Assembly: GCF_003369575.1 (NCBI RefSeq)
Contig: NZ_PIOC01000023.1
Location: 108,857 to 172,856 of the forward strand
Length of the DNA: 64,000 nt
Reading direction: 5' to 3'
Source: Oceanobacillus arenosus
GTDB taxonomy: Bacteria > Bacillota > Bacilli > Bacillales > Amphibacillaceae
Shown here: positions 18,787 to 27,075 of the stretch, piece by piece
Layout of the letters: every line of letters starts with the position of its first letter
Position numbering within the stretch: the first letter of the stretch is position 1
Notes under the pieces: model-generated
What the model saw: the letters and a program-made list of their open reading frames with translations, nothing else
Told to the model about the DNA's origin: nothing
The model's database searches: none
Position numbers and translations under genes: made by a program

Positions 18787-19613
18787 GTAAAATTCGTGTA
18801 GAGGGTTTGAAATATCGTTATCCAGATATGGATAAATTGGTACTGGATAATTTAAACTTTGAAGTGGAAAAGGGAGCGTTTATTGGAATTATCGGTGAGA
18901 ATACTGCTGGAAAATCAACCCTTTGCTATGCATTAACAGGGCTTGTACCCAATTTCTTTAAGGGCGCATATGGTGGCACTATCTTAATTGATGATTTAGA
19001 TGAAATTAGTGATGTGACCAGAAAAGTGGGACTCGTATTCGATCAGCCATTCTCGCAAATGACAGGATCGAAAACGACAGTATATGAGGAAATCGCCTTT
19101 GGATTAGAGAATTCTGGAGTAGAACGTGAAGAAATGCGGATTCGTATAGATGAAAGTTTACGATTGATGGACATTGAGCATTTGCAAAATAAAAATCCCT
19201 ATGATTTATCTGGTGGGCAAATGCAACGAGTCGCAATTGCTAGTGTACTTGCAATGAAACCAGATGTAATCGTCTTGGATGAACCAACATCACAGCTTGA
19301 TCCAAAGGGGTCTGACGAAGTCTTTCAGGTCATTACAAAACTTGCAAAATCGGGGATTACCATCATAATGGCGGAACATAAATTGGAGAAACTTGCAGAG
19401 TATGCCTCGAAAATTTTATTGTTACATAAAGGGAAACAGATAGCCTTTGGTTCTCCCGAGGAAGTATTTTCCCGGGATGATATTCTAGAGTATGGCATCG
19501 CACCACCTGTTTATACCAGAATTGCTAAAGCGGTAAAACCGAAAACTCAAGCAGGGTTTTATCCAGTAACAATGAAAGATCTAATGCAACAATGGAATGT
19601 GGGTGATAAATGA
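18783..19613 (+). CDS. ECF transporter ATP-binding component A
   Basis: A 276-residue ABC ATPase. Walker A is GENTAGKST, with threonine where most have glycine. The Q loop is VGLVFDQPFSQMTGSKT, the signature DLSGGQMQRVAIA and Walker B VIVLDEPTSQLD, followed by the H-loop in MAEHKLEKLAEYA. All catalytic motifs are present. The start is ATG 18783 overlapping the T-gene stop, not the frame's upstream methionine inside the T gene. It pairs with the next gene to form the A/A' heterodimer. Confidence 0.88.
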   Translation: MSKIRVEGLKYRYPDMDKLVLDNLNFEVEKGAFIGIIGENTAGKSTLCYALTGLVPNFFKGAYGGTILIDDLDEISDVTRKVGLVFDQPFSQMTGSKTTVYEEIAFGLENSGVEREEMRIRIDESLRLMDIEHLQNKNPYDLSGGQMQRVAIASVLAMKPDVIVLDEPTSQLDPKGSDEVFQVITKLAKSGITIIMAEHKLEKLAEYASKILLLHKGKQIAFGSPEEVFSRDDILEYGIAPPVYTRIAKAVKPKTQAGFYPVTMKDLMQQWNVGDK

Positions 19614-20425
19614 TGGCGGAAATTAATGTGCGTGGACTCCATTTTGGCTATCATCAAAACCAGAAAATATTAAAGCAGATTGATCTCCATTTTAAGGGAA
19701 AATCCACAGCGATTATTGGTCAAAATGGAGCAGGAAAGACAACTTTAGTAAAGCTATTTAAAGGATTATTAAAACCGGTAAAAGGGGATATTTTAATAAA
19801 CTCTATCAATACAAAGGAAATAACAGCAGCAAAACTAGCAAATCAGATTGGACTCGTATTTCAAAATCCAAACGACCAGATTTTTAAAAGCAATGTAATG
19901 GATGAAGTGAAATATGGTCCATTAATGATTGGCTTTACGGAGAAAGAGGCAAATATTCAGGCAGATTTAGCACTTGAAGCGGTAGGTTTAAAAGGATTGG
20001 AACAAGTGAATCCCTACGATTTAAATTTATACGAACGAAAGATGATTAGCATTGCTTCCATCCTCGCGATGGATACGCCGATTGTTATTTTTGATGAACC
20101 GACAATGGGTCAGGATTACCAAGGGAAAGAAAGAATAAAAGCGATAATCAATCATTTACGTGCACAAGGAAAGTTAGTTCTTTCGATTCTCCATGATATG
20201 GACTTCGTTGCAGAGGTGTTTGAACGGACTATTGTAATGAAAGAAGGGCAAATCTTATTAGATGGTGAAACGAGAGAAGTATTTGCTGAAGCGGAATTAT
20301 TAAAAGAAGCTTATTTAGAACAGCCCCATGTGACACAAATTGGCAGAGGACTCGGTGCTGAACAGGTGTTTTTAAATGAAAGAGAATTAATCGATTGGCT
20401 GAAAAACAAGCGTGCGATGCTTTAA
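19610..20425 (+). CDS. ECF transporter ATP-binding component A', degenerate signature motif
   Basis: A 271-residue ABC ATPase with Walker A GQNGAGKTT, Q loop IGLVFQNPNDQIFKSNV, Walker B IVIFDEPTMGQD and H-loop ILHDMDFVAEVFERT. The usual LSGGQ signature is replaced by YDLNLYERKMISIA. One of the two ATP sites of the A/A' dimer would therefore lack a canonical signature, as occurs in some asymmetric ABC pairs. ATG 19610 overlaps the previous stop; ATG 19613 is equally possible. It is the last gene of the operon. Confidence 0.85.
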   Translation: MMAEINVRGLHFGYHQNQKILKQIDLHFKGKSTAIIGQNGAGKTTLVKLFKGLLKPVKGDILINSINTKEITAAKLANQIGLVFQNPNDQIFKSNVMDEVKYGPLMIGFTEKEANIQADLALEAVGLKGLEQVNPYDLNLYERKMISIASILAMDTPIVIFDEPTMGQDYQGKERIKAIINHLRAQGKLVLSILHDMDFVAEVFERTIVMKEGQILLDGETREVFAEAELLKEAYLEQPHVTQIGRGLGAEQVFLNERELIDWLKNKRAML

Positions 20426-20553
20426 TAAGGTTGCAATCATCTAACGCTAGCATCATTAGATGAGGAATATCTTTGCATAAAAGAGGGTAGTACATTAGTA
20501 AGAGGCTCAACTCCAGGGTGGATGATTACCGGAAGTGCTATCTACTAAAGAAA

Positions 20554-20612
20554 AATCCGAACGAATCCAAATTCTAACGGAAGGATTTGGAATCATCGTT
20601 CGGATTCTTTTT
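20554..20612. terminator. Large hairpin terminator between the ECF operon and pbpC (probably bidirectional)
   Basis: AATCCGAACGA (20554-20564) pairs exactly with TCGTTCGGATT (20596-20606). Partly complementary inner sequence lengthens the stem. The plus strand continues CTTTTTGG, and the minus strand also has a T run (TTTTT from 20551-20555), so it may serve both converging units. Confidence 0.8.
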
Positions 20613-20653
20613 GGACTAAAACACTTTTGTCCCATTCATCTTTTTCTAATTAG

Positions 20654-22660
20654 TTATTTTATTTCCGTTAAAAGATTCTTCATTTTTTCAACGATATAGC
20701 TGCTTCCTTTTTCCTGGGTTTCTTCAATCATCATTGCGACCAATATTTCTTGTGAATCATAAGGGTAGGCTACGAACCAGCTATTCTCTGGACCACCTTG
20801 CTCGCTCGTTAGCTTCAATTCAGCTGTTCCTGTTTTTCCGGCGATAGGAAAGTCTGCATCATTTGCTTTATGTGCTGTCCCATTAGGTTCAGTTACAACT
20901 GCTCGTAATGCTTCTTGGATTACGTTTGCTTGATCTGCTGTAATTAAACCTTTCTGCCAAATTTGTCCTGTTTCCTCGGTTGTTAAAAGCGTTGGTTTGA
21001 TCATATTTCCAACATTTAAAAATGTTGTATAGGTGGAAGCAATATGAAGGGCGCTTACTTCTAACTGTCCTTGTCCATAGCCTGAATTTGCGAGCTGTAC
21101 CTCATCCTCTATGGTTCCACTTGTAGATACAGATGAAGCGGTAATCGGATACTCATAAGGTAATGGATCGCTAAAACCGAATTGCTCCATCCCTGCCACA
21201 AATGCATCGCTTCCCATCTCGATTGCTTTCATTGCATAATAAATATTATCGGATCGAACGAGAGAGTCCTGTAAATCGACAGGTCCATTTGAAGTAGAAA
21301 CTCTTCGCACCTTATAATCTCCCCATCCTGAGCCATTACTCCATGTTAATCCGTTAATTTCAATTCCTTCATCAGGTATAATCGTGCCATTTTGCAGGCC
21401 GATACTAGCGGTTACCGGTTTAATTACTGAACCAGGGGCATAAGTTGCCGAGAAACGATTGAGTAATGGATTTTTTGGGTCGTTTTGTAATGTTTCCCAC
21501 ATGTTGCTAGTTGTGCCATATAGGATTTCATTCGGATCAAAGGAAGGACTGCTTACCAGTGCCAATGTTTCTCCCGTTTTTGGATTAATTGCTGCAGTTG
21601 TGCCGGAATCGCCATCATAACTTGCATACACTTTTTCTTGGGTATTAATATCGATGGTGACAGAAACATTCTCCCCATTTTTTACGGGCTTTTCTGCTAG
21701 AATGGTATCTTCTTCATTCTCTTTAGAAATCGTAATCTGTACTCCTGATTCTCCCTTAAGACGGTCTTCGTATAACTGCTCCAATCCACGTTTCCCAATC
21801 ACATCATTTGCACTATACACTCCCGGTTCATGCTTTTCCAAATCCTCAGCCGTTACTTGACCGACGTAACCAACTAAATGTGCGGCAGCTTCACCTGCAG
21901 GGTAGACACGCCCAGAAACTTCCTGGCTGCTAATCCCATCTATTTGCAATAATTGGGGTAATAAATCCTTATCATAAATCCGTTTGATTGGAACAAATAA
22001 ATTCGCTTCAACCCATCCAGCACTTAATGCTTTATCAATCGATTCCATCGATATGTTCAATGCTTTAGCGATTTTTTCTTTATTCGCTTCTGGATTTTCG
22101 CCAAGTCTCTCAGGAACGATGCCGACCTCATAAACAATATCATTCAATGCTAGTGGCATTTGATTTCGATCAAGGATTTCGCCGCGAACCGGTGTTGTCG
22201 TGTGAAAGTTAATCTCACCACCATCTTTTAAATCAGGAAAAATGAAGCCAGCATCCCATTGTACAAACCAGTTTTTCTCCTCTTCGCCTTCTTGTACAAG
22301 GGTTGCATCATAATCAAATGAAATTGGTCCTGCAACGGTTTCCATTTTAACCGTAAATGGTATAGTGGCTTTTCCCTCGTCCATTGCTATTTTCAGATTC
22401 TTCTCATCCAATGCCTCATAGGATACGGCAATATCGGATACTTGAAGATCATCGTATATTTTTTGTTGGCGCTCAACAGATTGTTCTGAAGGATATGCTT
22501 CCTTTGCTTCAGCTGAGAAAAGGTTATACATTTCTTTCATATCAAGCACATTCCAATTCGCTACATATGCTTCAAAACGTTCATTTGGTGTCACTTGCTC
22601 CTTTGAACATCCAACTAAAACAAATAAAAGTAGAATAAATAATACGAGCCATTTTTTCAT
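20654..22660 (-). CDS. pbpC: Penicillin-binding protein 3-type transpeptidase (MecA_N domain)
   Basis: A class B penicillin-binding protein of 668 residues that cross-links peptidoglycan outside the membrane. The N-terminus is a lipoprotein-like signal (LLFVLVGCSKEQ, lipid cysteine at 18). An NTF2-like MecA_N domain (about residues 25-150) and a PBP dimerisation domain follow. The transpeptidase has SxxK in GSVIKPVT (serine near 410), SDN in RSDNIYYA (near 469) and KTG in AGKTGTAEL (near 607). This layout is that of Bacillus PbpC and staphylococcal PBP2a, a low-affinity type for beta-lactams. It is monocistronic on the minus strand. Confidence 0.92.
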   Translation of the reverse strand: MKKWLVLFILLLFVLVGCSKEQVTPNERFEAYVANWNVLDMKEMYNLFSAEAKEAYPSEQSVERQQKIYDDLQVSDIAVSYEALDEKNLKIAMDEGKATIPFTVKMETVAGPISFDYDATLVQEGEEEKNWFVQWDAGFIFPDLKDGGEINFHTTTPVRGEILDRNQMPLALNDIVYEVGIVPERLGENPEANKEKIAKALNISMESIDKALSAGWVEANLFVPIKRIYDKDLLPQLLQIDGISSQEVSGRVYPAGEAAAHLVGYVGQVTAEDLEKHEPGVYSANDVIGKRGLEQLYEDRLKGESGVQITISKENEEDTILAEKPVKNGENVSVTIDINTQEKVYASYDGDSGTTAAINPKTGETLALVSSPSFDPNEILYGTTSNMWETLQNDPKNPLLNRFSATYAPGSVIKPVTASIGLQNGTIIPDEGIEINGLTWSNGSGWGDYKVRRVSTSNGPVDLQDSLVRSDNIYYAMKAIEMGSDAFVAGMEQFGFSDPLPYEYPITASSVSTSGTIEDEVQLANSGYGQGQLEVSALHIASTYTTFLNVGNMIKPTLLTTEETGQIWQKGLITADQANVIQEALRAVVTEPNGTAHKANDADFPIAGKTGTAELKLTSEQGGPENSWFVAYPYDSQEILVAMMIEETQEKGSSYIVEKMKNLLTEIK

Positions 22661-22784
22661 CTAATTACCCCCAGTCTTGTCCCATATATTATATCATTTT
22701 CCAATAATAATATAATGTTTTGGATACGATAGTAATATTTTATCTTTGAAAATTCATCCCATCTTAAAATCCGACCTAATGATA

Positions 22785-22820
22785 AAAACAGTCACACCAT
22801 TTTGTTAAATAGTGTGACTG
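22785..22820 (-). terminator. Terminator for the LCP-family gene (minus strand)
   Basis: CAGTCACAC (22789-22797) and GTGTGACTG (22812-22820) are exact complements. Reading on the minus strand, a T run (TTTTTATC) follows the stem, 19 bases after the LCP stop codon. Confidence 0.85.
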
Positions 22821-22838
22821 TGTCAAGTTGTTCGTATT

Positions 22839-23783
22839 TTAGTTTGCCTCCATATGTGCAGCTACTTCATCATGGATTCGAGTAAATTCTGAATCAGGTA
22901 CAACATAATACCAAACGCCATTCATAGTTTGACCTGCACCGTTAATTTCTAAAGTGGTTACGTTACTGCCGGTGTTACGGTAACTAGTGAACAAGGTTTG
23001 TATCTTTTCCATGTCTAAGTCTGTTTGTACATTTCCGCCTAGGATGTTTAGAATCTCACCAATTTTAGTGATACTGCTGAAGCTTGCTCCTTCTTTCATT
23101 GCTGCGGTAATCACATTTCTTTGTCGTTCATTTCTACCTAGGTCACCGCGGGGATCCTCTTTACGCATCCGAATATAATCGAGTGCTTCTTCCCCATTTA
23201 ATCGAATTTCTCCTTCAGGGAAGGCTGATGTTCCTTGAGAAAATGCTAGGCTATTGTTTACAGTAATTCCACCTAGTGCGTCAACCCCTTGTTGGAATCC
23301 TTCCATATTAACGCGGGCATATACATGGACAGGAAGATCAAATGCTTCCTCGACAGTTTGAACGGATAATTCTGTTCCGCCAAATGCATAGGCATGATTA
23401 ATCTTATCCATACCACGACCTGGAATATTTACATAAGTATCTCTCGGGATGCTAAGCATCGTCATCGAATTTGTCTTCGGATTTAGTGATAATAGTATCA
23501 TAGTATCCGAGCGTCCTCTATCACCAGACCGTTCATCAACACCAAGAAGCAATACGTTGACGGATTCGTTATCCTTAAAAATCGATTGGATTTGTTTTTG
23601 TCTTTCCGGATCATCATCTCTTGTTAATGGGCTGTGCATCGTTTCAATTGTATTTCCAAGTTCATTCCAAATGTAAGCAGCGAAGCCTCCACCGATTAAT
23701 AATATTGCCAGAATAATTCCACCGACCCAATAGGGCCATTTGCGCTTTTTCTTATTATGTCTTTTATCTGCTCTAGAAACCAC
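22839..23783 (-). CDS. LytR-CpsA-Psr (LCP) family wall-polymer ligase
   Basis: A membrane-anchored enzyme of 314 residues that transfers teichoic acid or other glycopolymers from lipid carriers to peptidoglycan. A very basic cytoplasmic N-terminus is followed by one membrane helix (WVGGIILAILLIGGGFAAYI). The LCP core follows: NVLLLGVDERSGDRGRSDTM, then LSIPRDTYVNIPG, then DKINHAYAFGG, then ALDYIRMRKEDPRGDLGRNERQ. The arginine and aspartate residues that bind the pyrophosphate are all present. Which polymer it attaches is not evident. It resembles TagU/LytR of Bacillus. Confidence 0.9.
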   Translation of the reverse strand: MVSRADKRHNKKKRKWPYWVGGIILAILLIGGGFAAYIWNELGNTIETMHSPLTRDDDPERQKQIQSIFKDNESVNVLLLGVDERSGDRGRSDTMILLSLNPKTNSMTMLSIPRDTYVNIPGRGMDKINHAYAFGGTELSVQTVEEAFDLPVHVYARVNMEGFQQGVDALGGITVNNSLAFSQGTSAFPEGEIRLNGEEALDYIRMRKEDPRGDLGRNERQRNVITAAMKEGASFSSITKIGEILNILGGNVQTDLDMEKIQTLFTSYRNTGSNVTTLEINGAGQTMNGVWYYVVPDSEFTRIHDEVAAHMEAN

Positions 23784-24230
23784 ATGAATTCTCCTCTATA
23801 GTTACTCATCGCCTTAAAAATAGGGCGAATTGTGGATGATAATAGCTAACCATGGCTAAATTATAGCTGAATTAAGCACAATAGTCTATCAAATTTTGTG
23901 AAATGTAAGGTTGAATTGTCAGATTTATTTATGTGCCAACGGTTGATTAATCCACAATAACAGAACCAAAAAAATGTTTAAAAGAATATAGAATTTCCAG
24001 ATATTAGAAGAAAAGGAACGTAAATTAAAGTAAACGAGTCTTATTATTATCTTTATGGCTGTTTTTAAGGTTTCCTAATTTGGGAAAAATAGCATATACT
24101 TATCTAAAATGTTCTTTATAACGAATATTAAGGAACTTAATAAGAACATTTGGGCGAATATGTATTTTCAGAAGGTAAATTGGATAATCATTTAGGGGGG
24201 ATTATTTCTTTAAGAACAGTATTTTTCATT
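23784..24230. other. Gene-free region with SinR-box-like hairpin
   Basis: I see no gene here. AATGTTCTT (24108-24116) and AAGAACATT (24142-24150) form a nine-base inverted repeat. GTTCTTT at 24111-24117 fits the known SinR box GTTCTYT, and near-consensus inverted boxes (TAAGAAC) lie at 24141-24147 and 24211-24217. A strong ribosome-binding-like AGGGGGGATT (24194-24203) leads into no open frame, so a downstream gene may have been lost where the hairpin repeat begins. Confidence 0.45.
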
Positions 24231-24321
24231 GGTAGGTAAGAAAGTATAACGACTTTCTCACTACATAAGTGCAACTAAGGCTGTCACCAAAAGGCTTGGT
24301 GACAACCAAGTTTTCTAAAAA
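24231..24321 (+). repeat. Short hairpin repeat, full copy B
   Basis: The unit runs GGTAGGTAAGAAAGTATAAC, GACTTTCTCACTACATAAGT, GCAACTAAGG, then a hairpin TGTCACCAAAAGGCTTGGTG-ACA, then ACCAAGTTTTCTAAAAA. It shares both flanks with the copy at 25261, which lacks the inner hairpin, and its left half with 11811. Confidence 0.75.
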
Positions 24322-24440
24322 TGGCAACTTGAAATAAGATTTCACATCCAAAGATAACCACCAATATCAGTAATTGCACCCTGAATATAGGTAGACGAAT
24401 GCTTTTATCATAAAAAGGGAAAAAAGACCCAGAACGAACT

Positions 24441-24471
24441 ACAAAACTAGTTAATATGCGACAAAACTAGT
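24441..24471 (+). promoter_or_regulatory. Tandem direct repeat upstream of sinI
   Basis: ACAAAACTAGT occurs at 24441-24451 and again at 24461-24471, exactly 20 bases (two helical turns) apart. A TATAAT-like -10 (around 24496-24501) follows before sinI. The arrangement suits an activator or repressor binding two sites on one face of the DNA. Confidence 0.45.
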
Positions 24472-24629
24472 CAGACATTAGAACTGCTTATTATAGTATA
24501 ATAGTCTTAAGATAATAAGAAACATTCAGTTAAAGGCAAACCGATTGAAAAATTGGGACGCAAAATCACAGATCTAAAGCGAAGTGCTATGGTGGCTGGA
24601 TTGTCTGAAAGATAATTGGGGGATGGAAT

Positions 24630-24758
24630 GTGGTGAATACAATAGAGGATATTGTGTTAGATTATGAATGGATTTCACTTATTCAAGAAGCAAAAGTGTT
24701 GGGCATAACCATTGAAGAAATTCGCCTCTTTCTAGATGATGACAGAGAAAAAGCATGA
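24630..24758 (+). CDS. sinI: SinI-like antirepressor
   Basis: A 42-residue protein, MNTIEDIVLDYEWISLIQEA-type, then KVLGITIEEIRLFLDDDREK. The LDxEWxxLIxEA-x-G-I-x-x-EEIR-x-FL pattern matches the two helices of SinI that bind and unseat SinR. The start is GTG 24630 (or GTG 24633) behind GGGGGAT. It lies 80 bases upstream of the sinR-like gene in the same direction, as in Bacillus subtilis. Confidence 0.8.
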   Translation: MVNTIEDIVLDYEWISLIQEAKVLGITIEEIRLFLDDDREKA

Positions 24759-24838
24759 TATTACAAATTTGTAATGTTATTTTTAGAATTACCCACTTAT
24801 TTTATGGTATAATTCGCAATGAGAGTGGGTGAGACGAT

Positions 24839-25168
24839 TTGATAGGTGAAAAAATCAAAAAATTACGCCAAGAAAAAAAACTATCAATATCTGAACTTGC
24901 TGAACGAGCTGGTGTAGCAAAATCATATTTAAGTTCAATTGAGCGAAACCTCCAATCAAATCCATCGATCCAATTTATCGAGAAGATTAGTAGTGTGTTA
25001 GGTGTATCTGTAAACGACTTAATTAATGATAATGATTCTACAGATTCGGCAGAGTTAGATGATGAATGGTTAAAAATCGTGAAAGATGCAATGAAATCTG
25101 GGGTTACAAAAGAGCAATTTAAAGAGTACTTAGAATTCAATAAATGGCGAAAAAATCATGATAATTAA
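24839..25168 (+). CDS. sinR: SinR-like master regulator of biofilm genes
   Basis: A 109-residue repressor. The N-terminal XRE helix-turn-helix is LRQEKKLSISELAERAGVAK followed by SYLSSIERNLQSNPS, almost identical in form to SinR. The C-terminal part (ELDDEWLKIVKDAMKSGVTK then EQFKEYLEFNKW) is the SinR oligomerisation motif, itself related to SinI. The start is TTG 24839 after GAGAGTGGGTGAG. In Bacillus subtilis SinR represses matrix operons; a similar role is inferred. A GC-rich terminator follows. Confidence 0.9.
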   Translation: MIGEKIKKLRQEKKLSISELAERAGVAKSYLSSIERNLQSNPSIQFIEKISSVLGVSVNDLINDNDSTDSAELDDEWLKIVKDAMKSGVTKEQFKEYLEFNKWRKNHDN

Positions 25169-25185
25169 CGAATAATGATAATTAT

Positions 25186-25218
25186 AAGCCGCCGAGGCAT
25201 GAGGTTCCGGCGGCTTTT
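25186..25218 (+). terminator. Terminator after sinR
   Basis: AAGCCGCCG (25186-25194) pairs with CGGCGGCTT (25208-25216), followed by TT. The T tract is short but the stem is strong. Confidence 0.8.
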
Positions 25219-25260
25219 GACTGTATGTGAATACTGCATGTAGGGTTACTATCTTATTCT

Positions 25261-25321
25261 AAGTAGTTAAGAAAGTATAATGACTTTCTTACTACATAAG
25301 TGCAACCAAGTTTTCTAAAAA
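25261..25321 (+). repeat. Short hairpin repeat, copy C
   Basis: AAGTAGTTAAGAAAGTATAA leads to TGACTTTCTTACTACATAAG and TGCAACCAAGTTTTCTAAAA. It is the copy B unit without its inner GTCACCAA/TTGGTGAC hairpin, in the same direction. Copies B and C flank sinI-sinR. Confidence 0.75.
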
Positions 25322-25359
25322 GATAGTTACGATAAAATTTATAAAAAGATTGGTGTAAG

Positions 25360-25860
25360 ATGCGAAAATATTGGTACTGGCTATTGCCTTTAGGTTGGAT
25401 GAGTGTCATTTATTACTCGTCGGGAACACCTTATGAAAATCAGGATATCAAACCTTTATTAGGAAATTTTTTGGATCTTTCCTTTTTACAGCCGATACTC
25501 GGTTGGATAAGCTTCACATATCATAATAGTCTCGTAAGTGTTGATGTGCTGGGCGTGGATGGATTCATCGAATTCTTTATTCGGAAAGGTGCGCATGTCA
25601 CAGTATTTTTCCTATTGGTATGCTTATTTTACCTTGCAATTAGGAAAACGATTGGACTTGTATTTCATTGGCAAATGATGTATTCATTTCTGTTAACAGT
25701 TGCATATGCTATCCTAGATGAAATTCATCAAGGTTTTACACCGAATCGAACATCATATGCTGGTGACGTTGTAATTGATAGTATCGGCGCGGCATTTGCT
25801 GTTCTGCTTATAGTTGCAATTCGATGGTGGAGAAGGAGAAAATCGCAGAAAGCGACATAA
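25360..25860 (+). CDS. VanZ-like family membrane protein
   Basis: A 166-residue integral membrane protein with about four hydrophobic segments. VanZ hallmarks are visible: an N-terminal WMSVIYYSSGTPYENQ, the HxxxFFLL-type segment (RKGAHVTVFFLLVCLFYLA), and DEIHQGFTPNRTSYAGDVVI, with the conserved E-x-x-Q and D-x-x-x-D residues. The C-terminus is basic. VanZ itself gives low-level teicoplanin resistance, but most family members, including this one, have no known function. Confidence 0.85.
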   Translation: MRKYWYWLLPLGWMSVIYYSSGTPYENQDIKPLLGNFLDLSFLQPILGWISFTYHNSLVSVDVLGVDGFIEFFIRKGAHVTVFFLLVCLFYLAIRKTIGLVFHWQMMYSFLLTVAYAILDEIHQGFTPNRTSYAGDVVIDSIGAAFAVLLIVAIRWWRRRKSQKAT

Positions 25861-26055
25861 AAACAGATAGGGTAACGAAAGTTTTGATAGAATATAAATA
25901 TATAATATAAAATGGATAGTTTCGATAAATTTCGACAACGTGATCTATCATTTTGTGCTATAATCACATGCATTGATGCACTTCAATGGCTTGGAAGCAG
26001 TTACGTTTACTAATTTTTTGCTTTGGATGTAAACTATGGTGGAGGCGGGGACCTA

Positions 26056-26211
26056 ATGGGGGAACAGGAAGCATATAAACGACTATTAAAGAAAGTTATT
26101 GATGAGACGGAAAATGACAAAATTAAGTCTACTGAAGAATTAATTCAGAAGCTTATCTCGGAACTTACGACGAATAGCGCGTTACGAGGTCATGTGCAGT
26201 CTCAATCATGA
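26056..26211 (+). CDS. Small hypothetical protein upstream of yvyE
   Basis: A 51-residue, highly charged helical protein (MGEQEAYKRLLKKVIDET onward). The start is ATG 26056 behind GGAGGCGGGG; an in-frame upstream codon at 26023 overlaps this site. No family is recognised. A bidirectional terminator separates it from convergent yvyE. Confidence 0.6.
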   Translation: MGEQEAYKRLLKKVIDETENDKIKSTEELIQKLISELTTNSALRGHVQSQS

Positions 26212-26219
26212 ATTAAAGT

Positions 26220-26251
26220 GAAAGCCCAATTTCGAATATAATGGGCTTTCT
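26220..26251. terminator. Bidirectional terminator between the small gene and yvyE
   Basis: GAAAGCCCA (26220-26228) pairs exactly with TGGGCTTTC (26242-26250). The A/T flanks serve both strands, and the genes on either side converge here. Confidence 0.8.
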
Positions 26252-26256
26252 AACAT

Positions 26257-26913
26257 TTACTCTATTTCTTCTTCAGTTGATTCAACTTCAATCTCGATGT
26301 ATTTTCCTTCAGTCGCTGCGATAATTGCTTGATCATTCGTAAGGTCAACGATCCAATCTTGGAAGCCTTGATCTTCACCCTCTTTAACAAATACAATAAA
26401 TTCCACATTTTCGAGATAATGAATATCTTCAAGAATAAATTCAGAATTACGTAACACATTTTCTAACTTTCCCAGTAGTCCATAATCGACCGTTATCGAG
26501 TACCCTCGCATTCTTTGACGTTTCACAATGCCTGTTGTTTTTATTGCGAGCGAGGTTGTTCCACCGTAAGCGCGGATTAATCCTCCAGCGCCAAGTTTAA
26601 TACCACCGAAATACCTAGTTATCACGACGGCGGTATCCTTTAAATGCTGCTTCTTCAATACTTCTAAGATTGGCACTCCAGCAGTTCCGCTAGGTTCACC
26701 GTCATCATTTGCTTTTTGAATTTGATCATGCTCACCGATAATGTAGGCAGAGCAATTGTGGGTGGCGTCATGATGTTTCTTCTTTATTTCCTGAATGAAA
26801 TCCTGTGCAGCCTCTTCCGTTTCCACTCGTTTGACATAACCGATAAAACGGGACTTCCGAATCATTTGCTCGTCGTTACCTTCCTTTTTTACAGTAAAGT
26901 AAGCAGATAACAT
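26257..26913 (-). CDS. yvyE: YigZ/IMPACT family protein YvyE
   Basis: The 218-residue protein has the IMPACT/UPF0029 core: SRFIGYVKRVETEEAAQDFI, then HHDATHNCSAYIIGE, then ANDDGEPSGTAGVPILEVL, then VVITRYFGGIKLGAGGLIRA. The C-terminal half is the ferredoxin-like DUF1949-type domain. Its function is not settled; eukaryotic IMPACT regulates the GCN2 kinase. Its place just upstream of, and divergent from, degS is the conserved Bacillus order. Confidence 0.92.
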   Translation of the reverse strand: MLSAYFTVKKEGNDEQMIRKSRFIGYVKRVETEEAAQDFIQEIKKKHHDATHNCSAYIIGEHDQIQKANDDGEPSGTAGVPILEVLKKQHLKDTAVVITRYFGGIKLGAGGLIRAYGGTTSLAIKTTGIVKRQRMRGYSITVDYGLLGKLENVLRNSEFILEDIHYLENVEFIVFVKEGEDQGFQDWIVDLTNDQAIIAATEGKYIEIEVESTEEEIE

Positions 26914-27075
26914 CTTGATTTTCTCCTCCTAATCGGACATGATAATTGGTGTAATCTAGTTTTCTAACACTGAAACAATATTTTCGATAATAAGGGTAGA
27001 ATTTCCTAGAAAAGGGTAAAGACCCTACAAAAGTAGATAAAATATACGTATAATTATAACATAGGTTGGTGGGAT

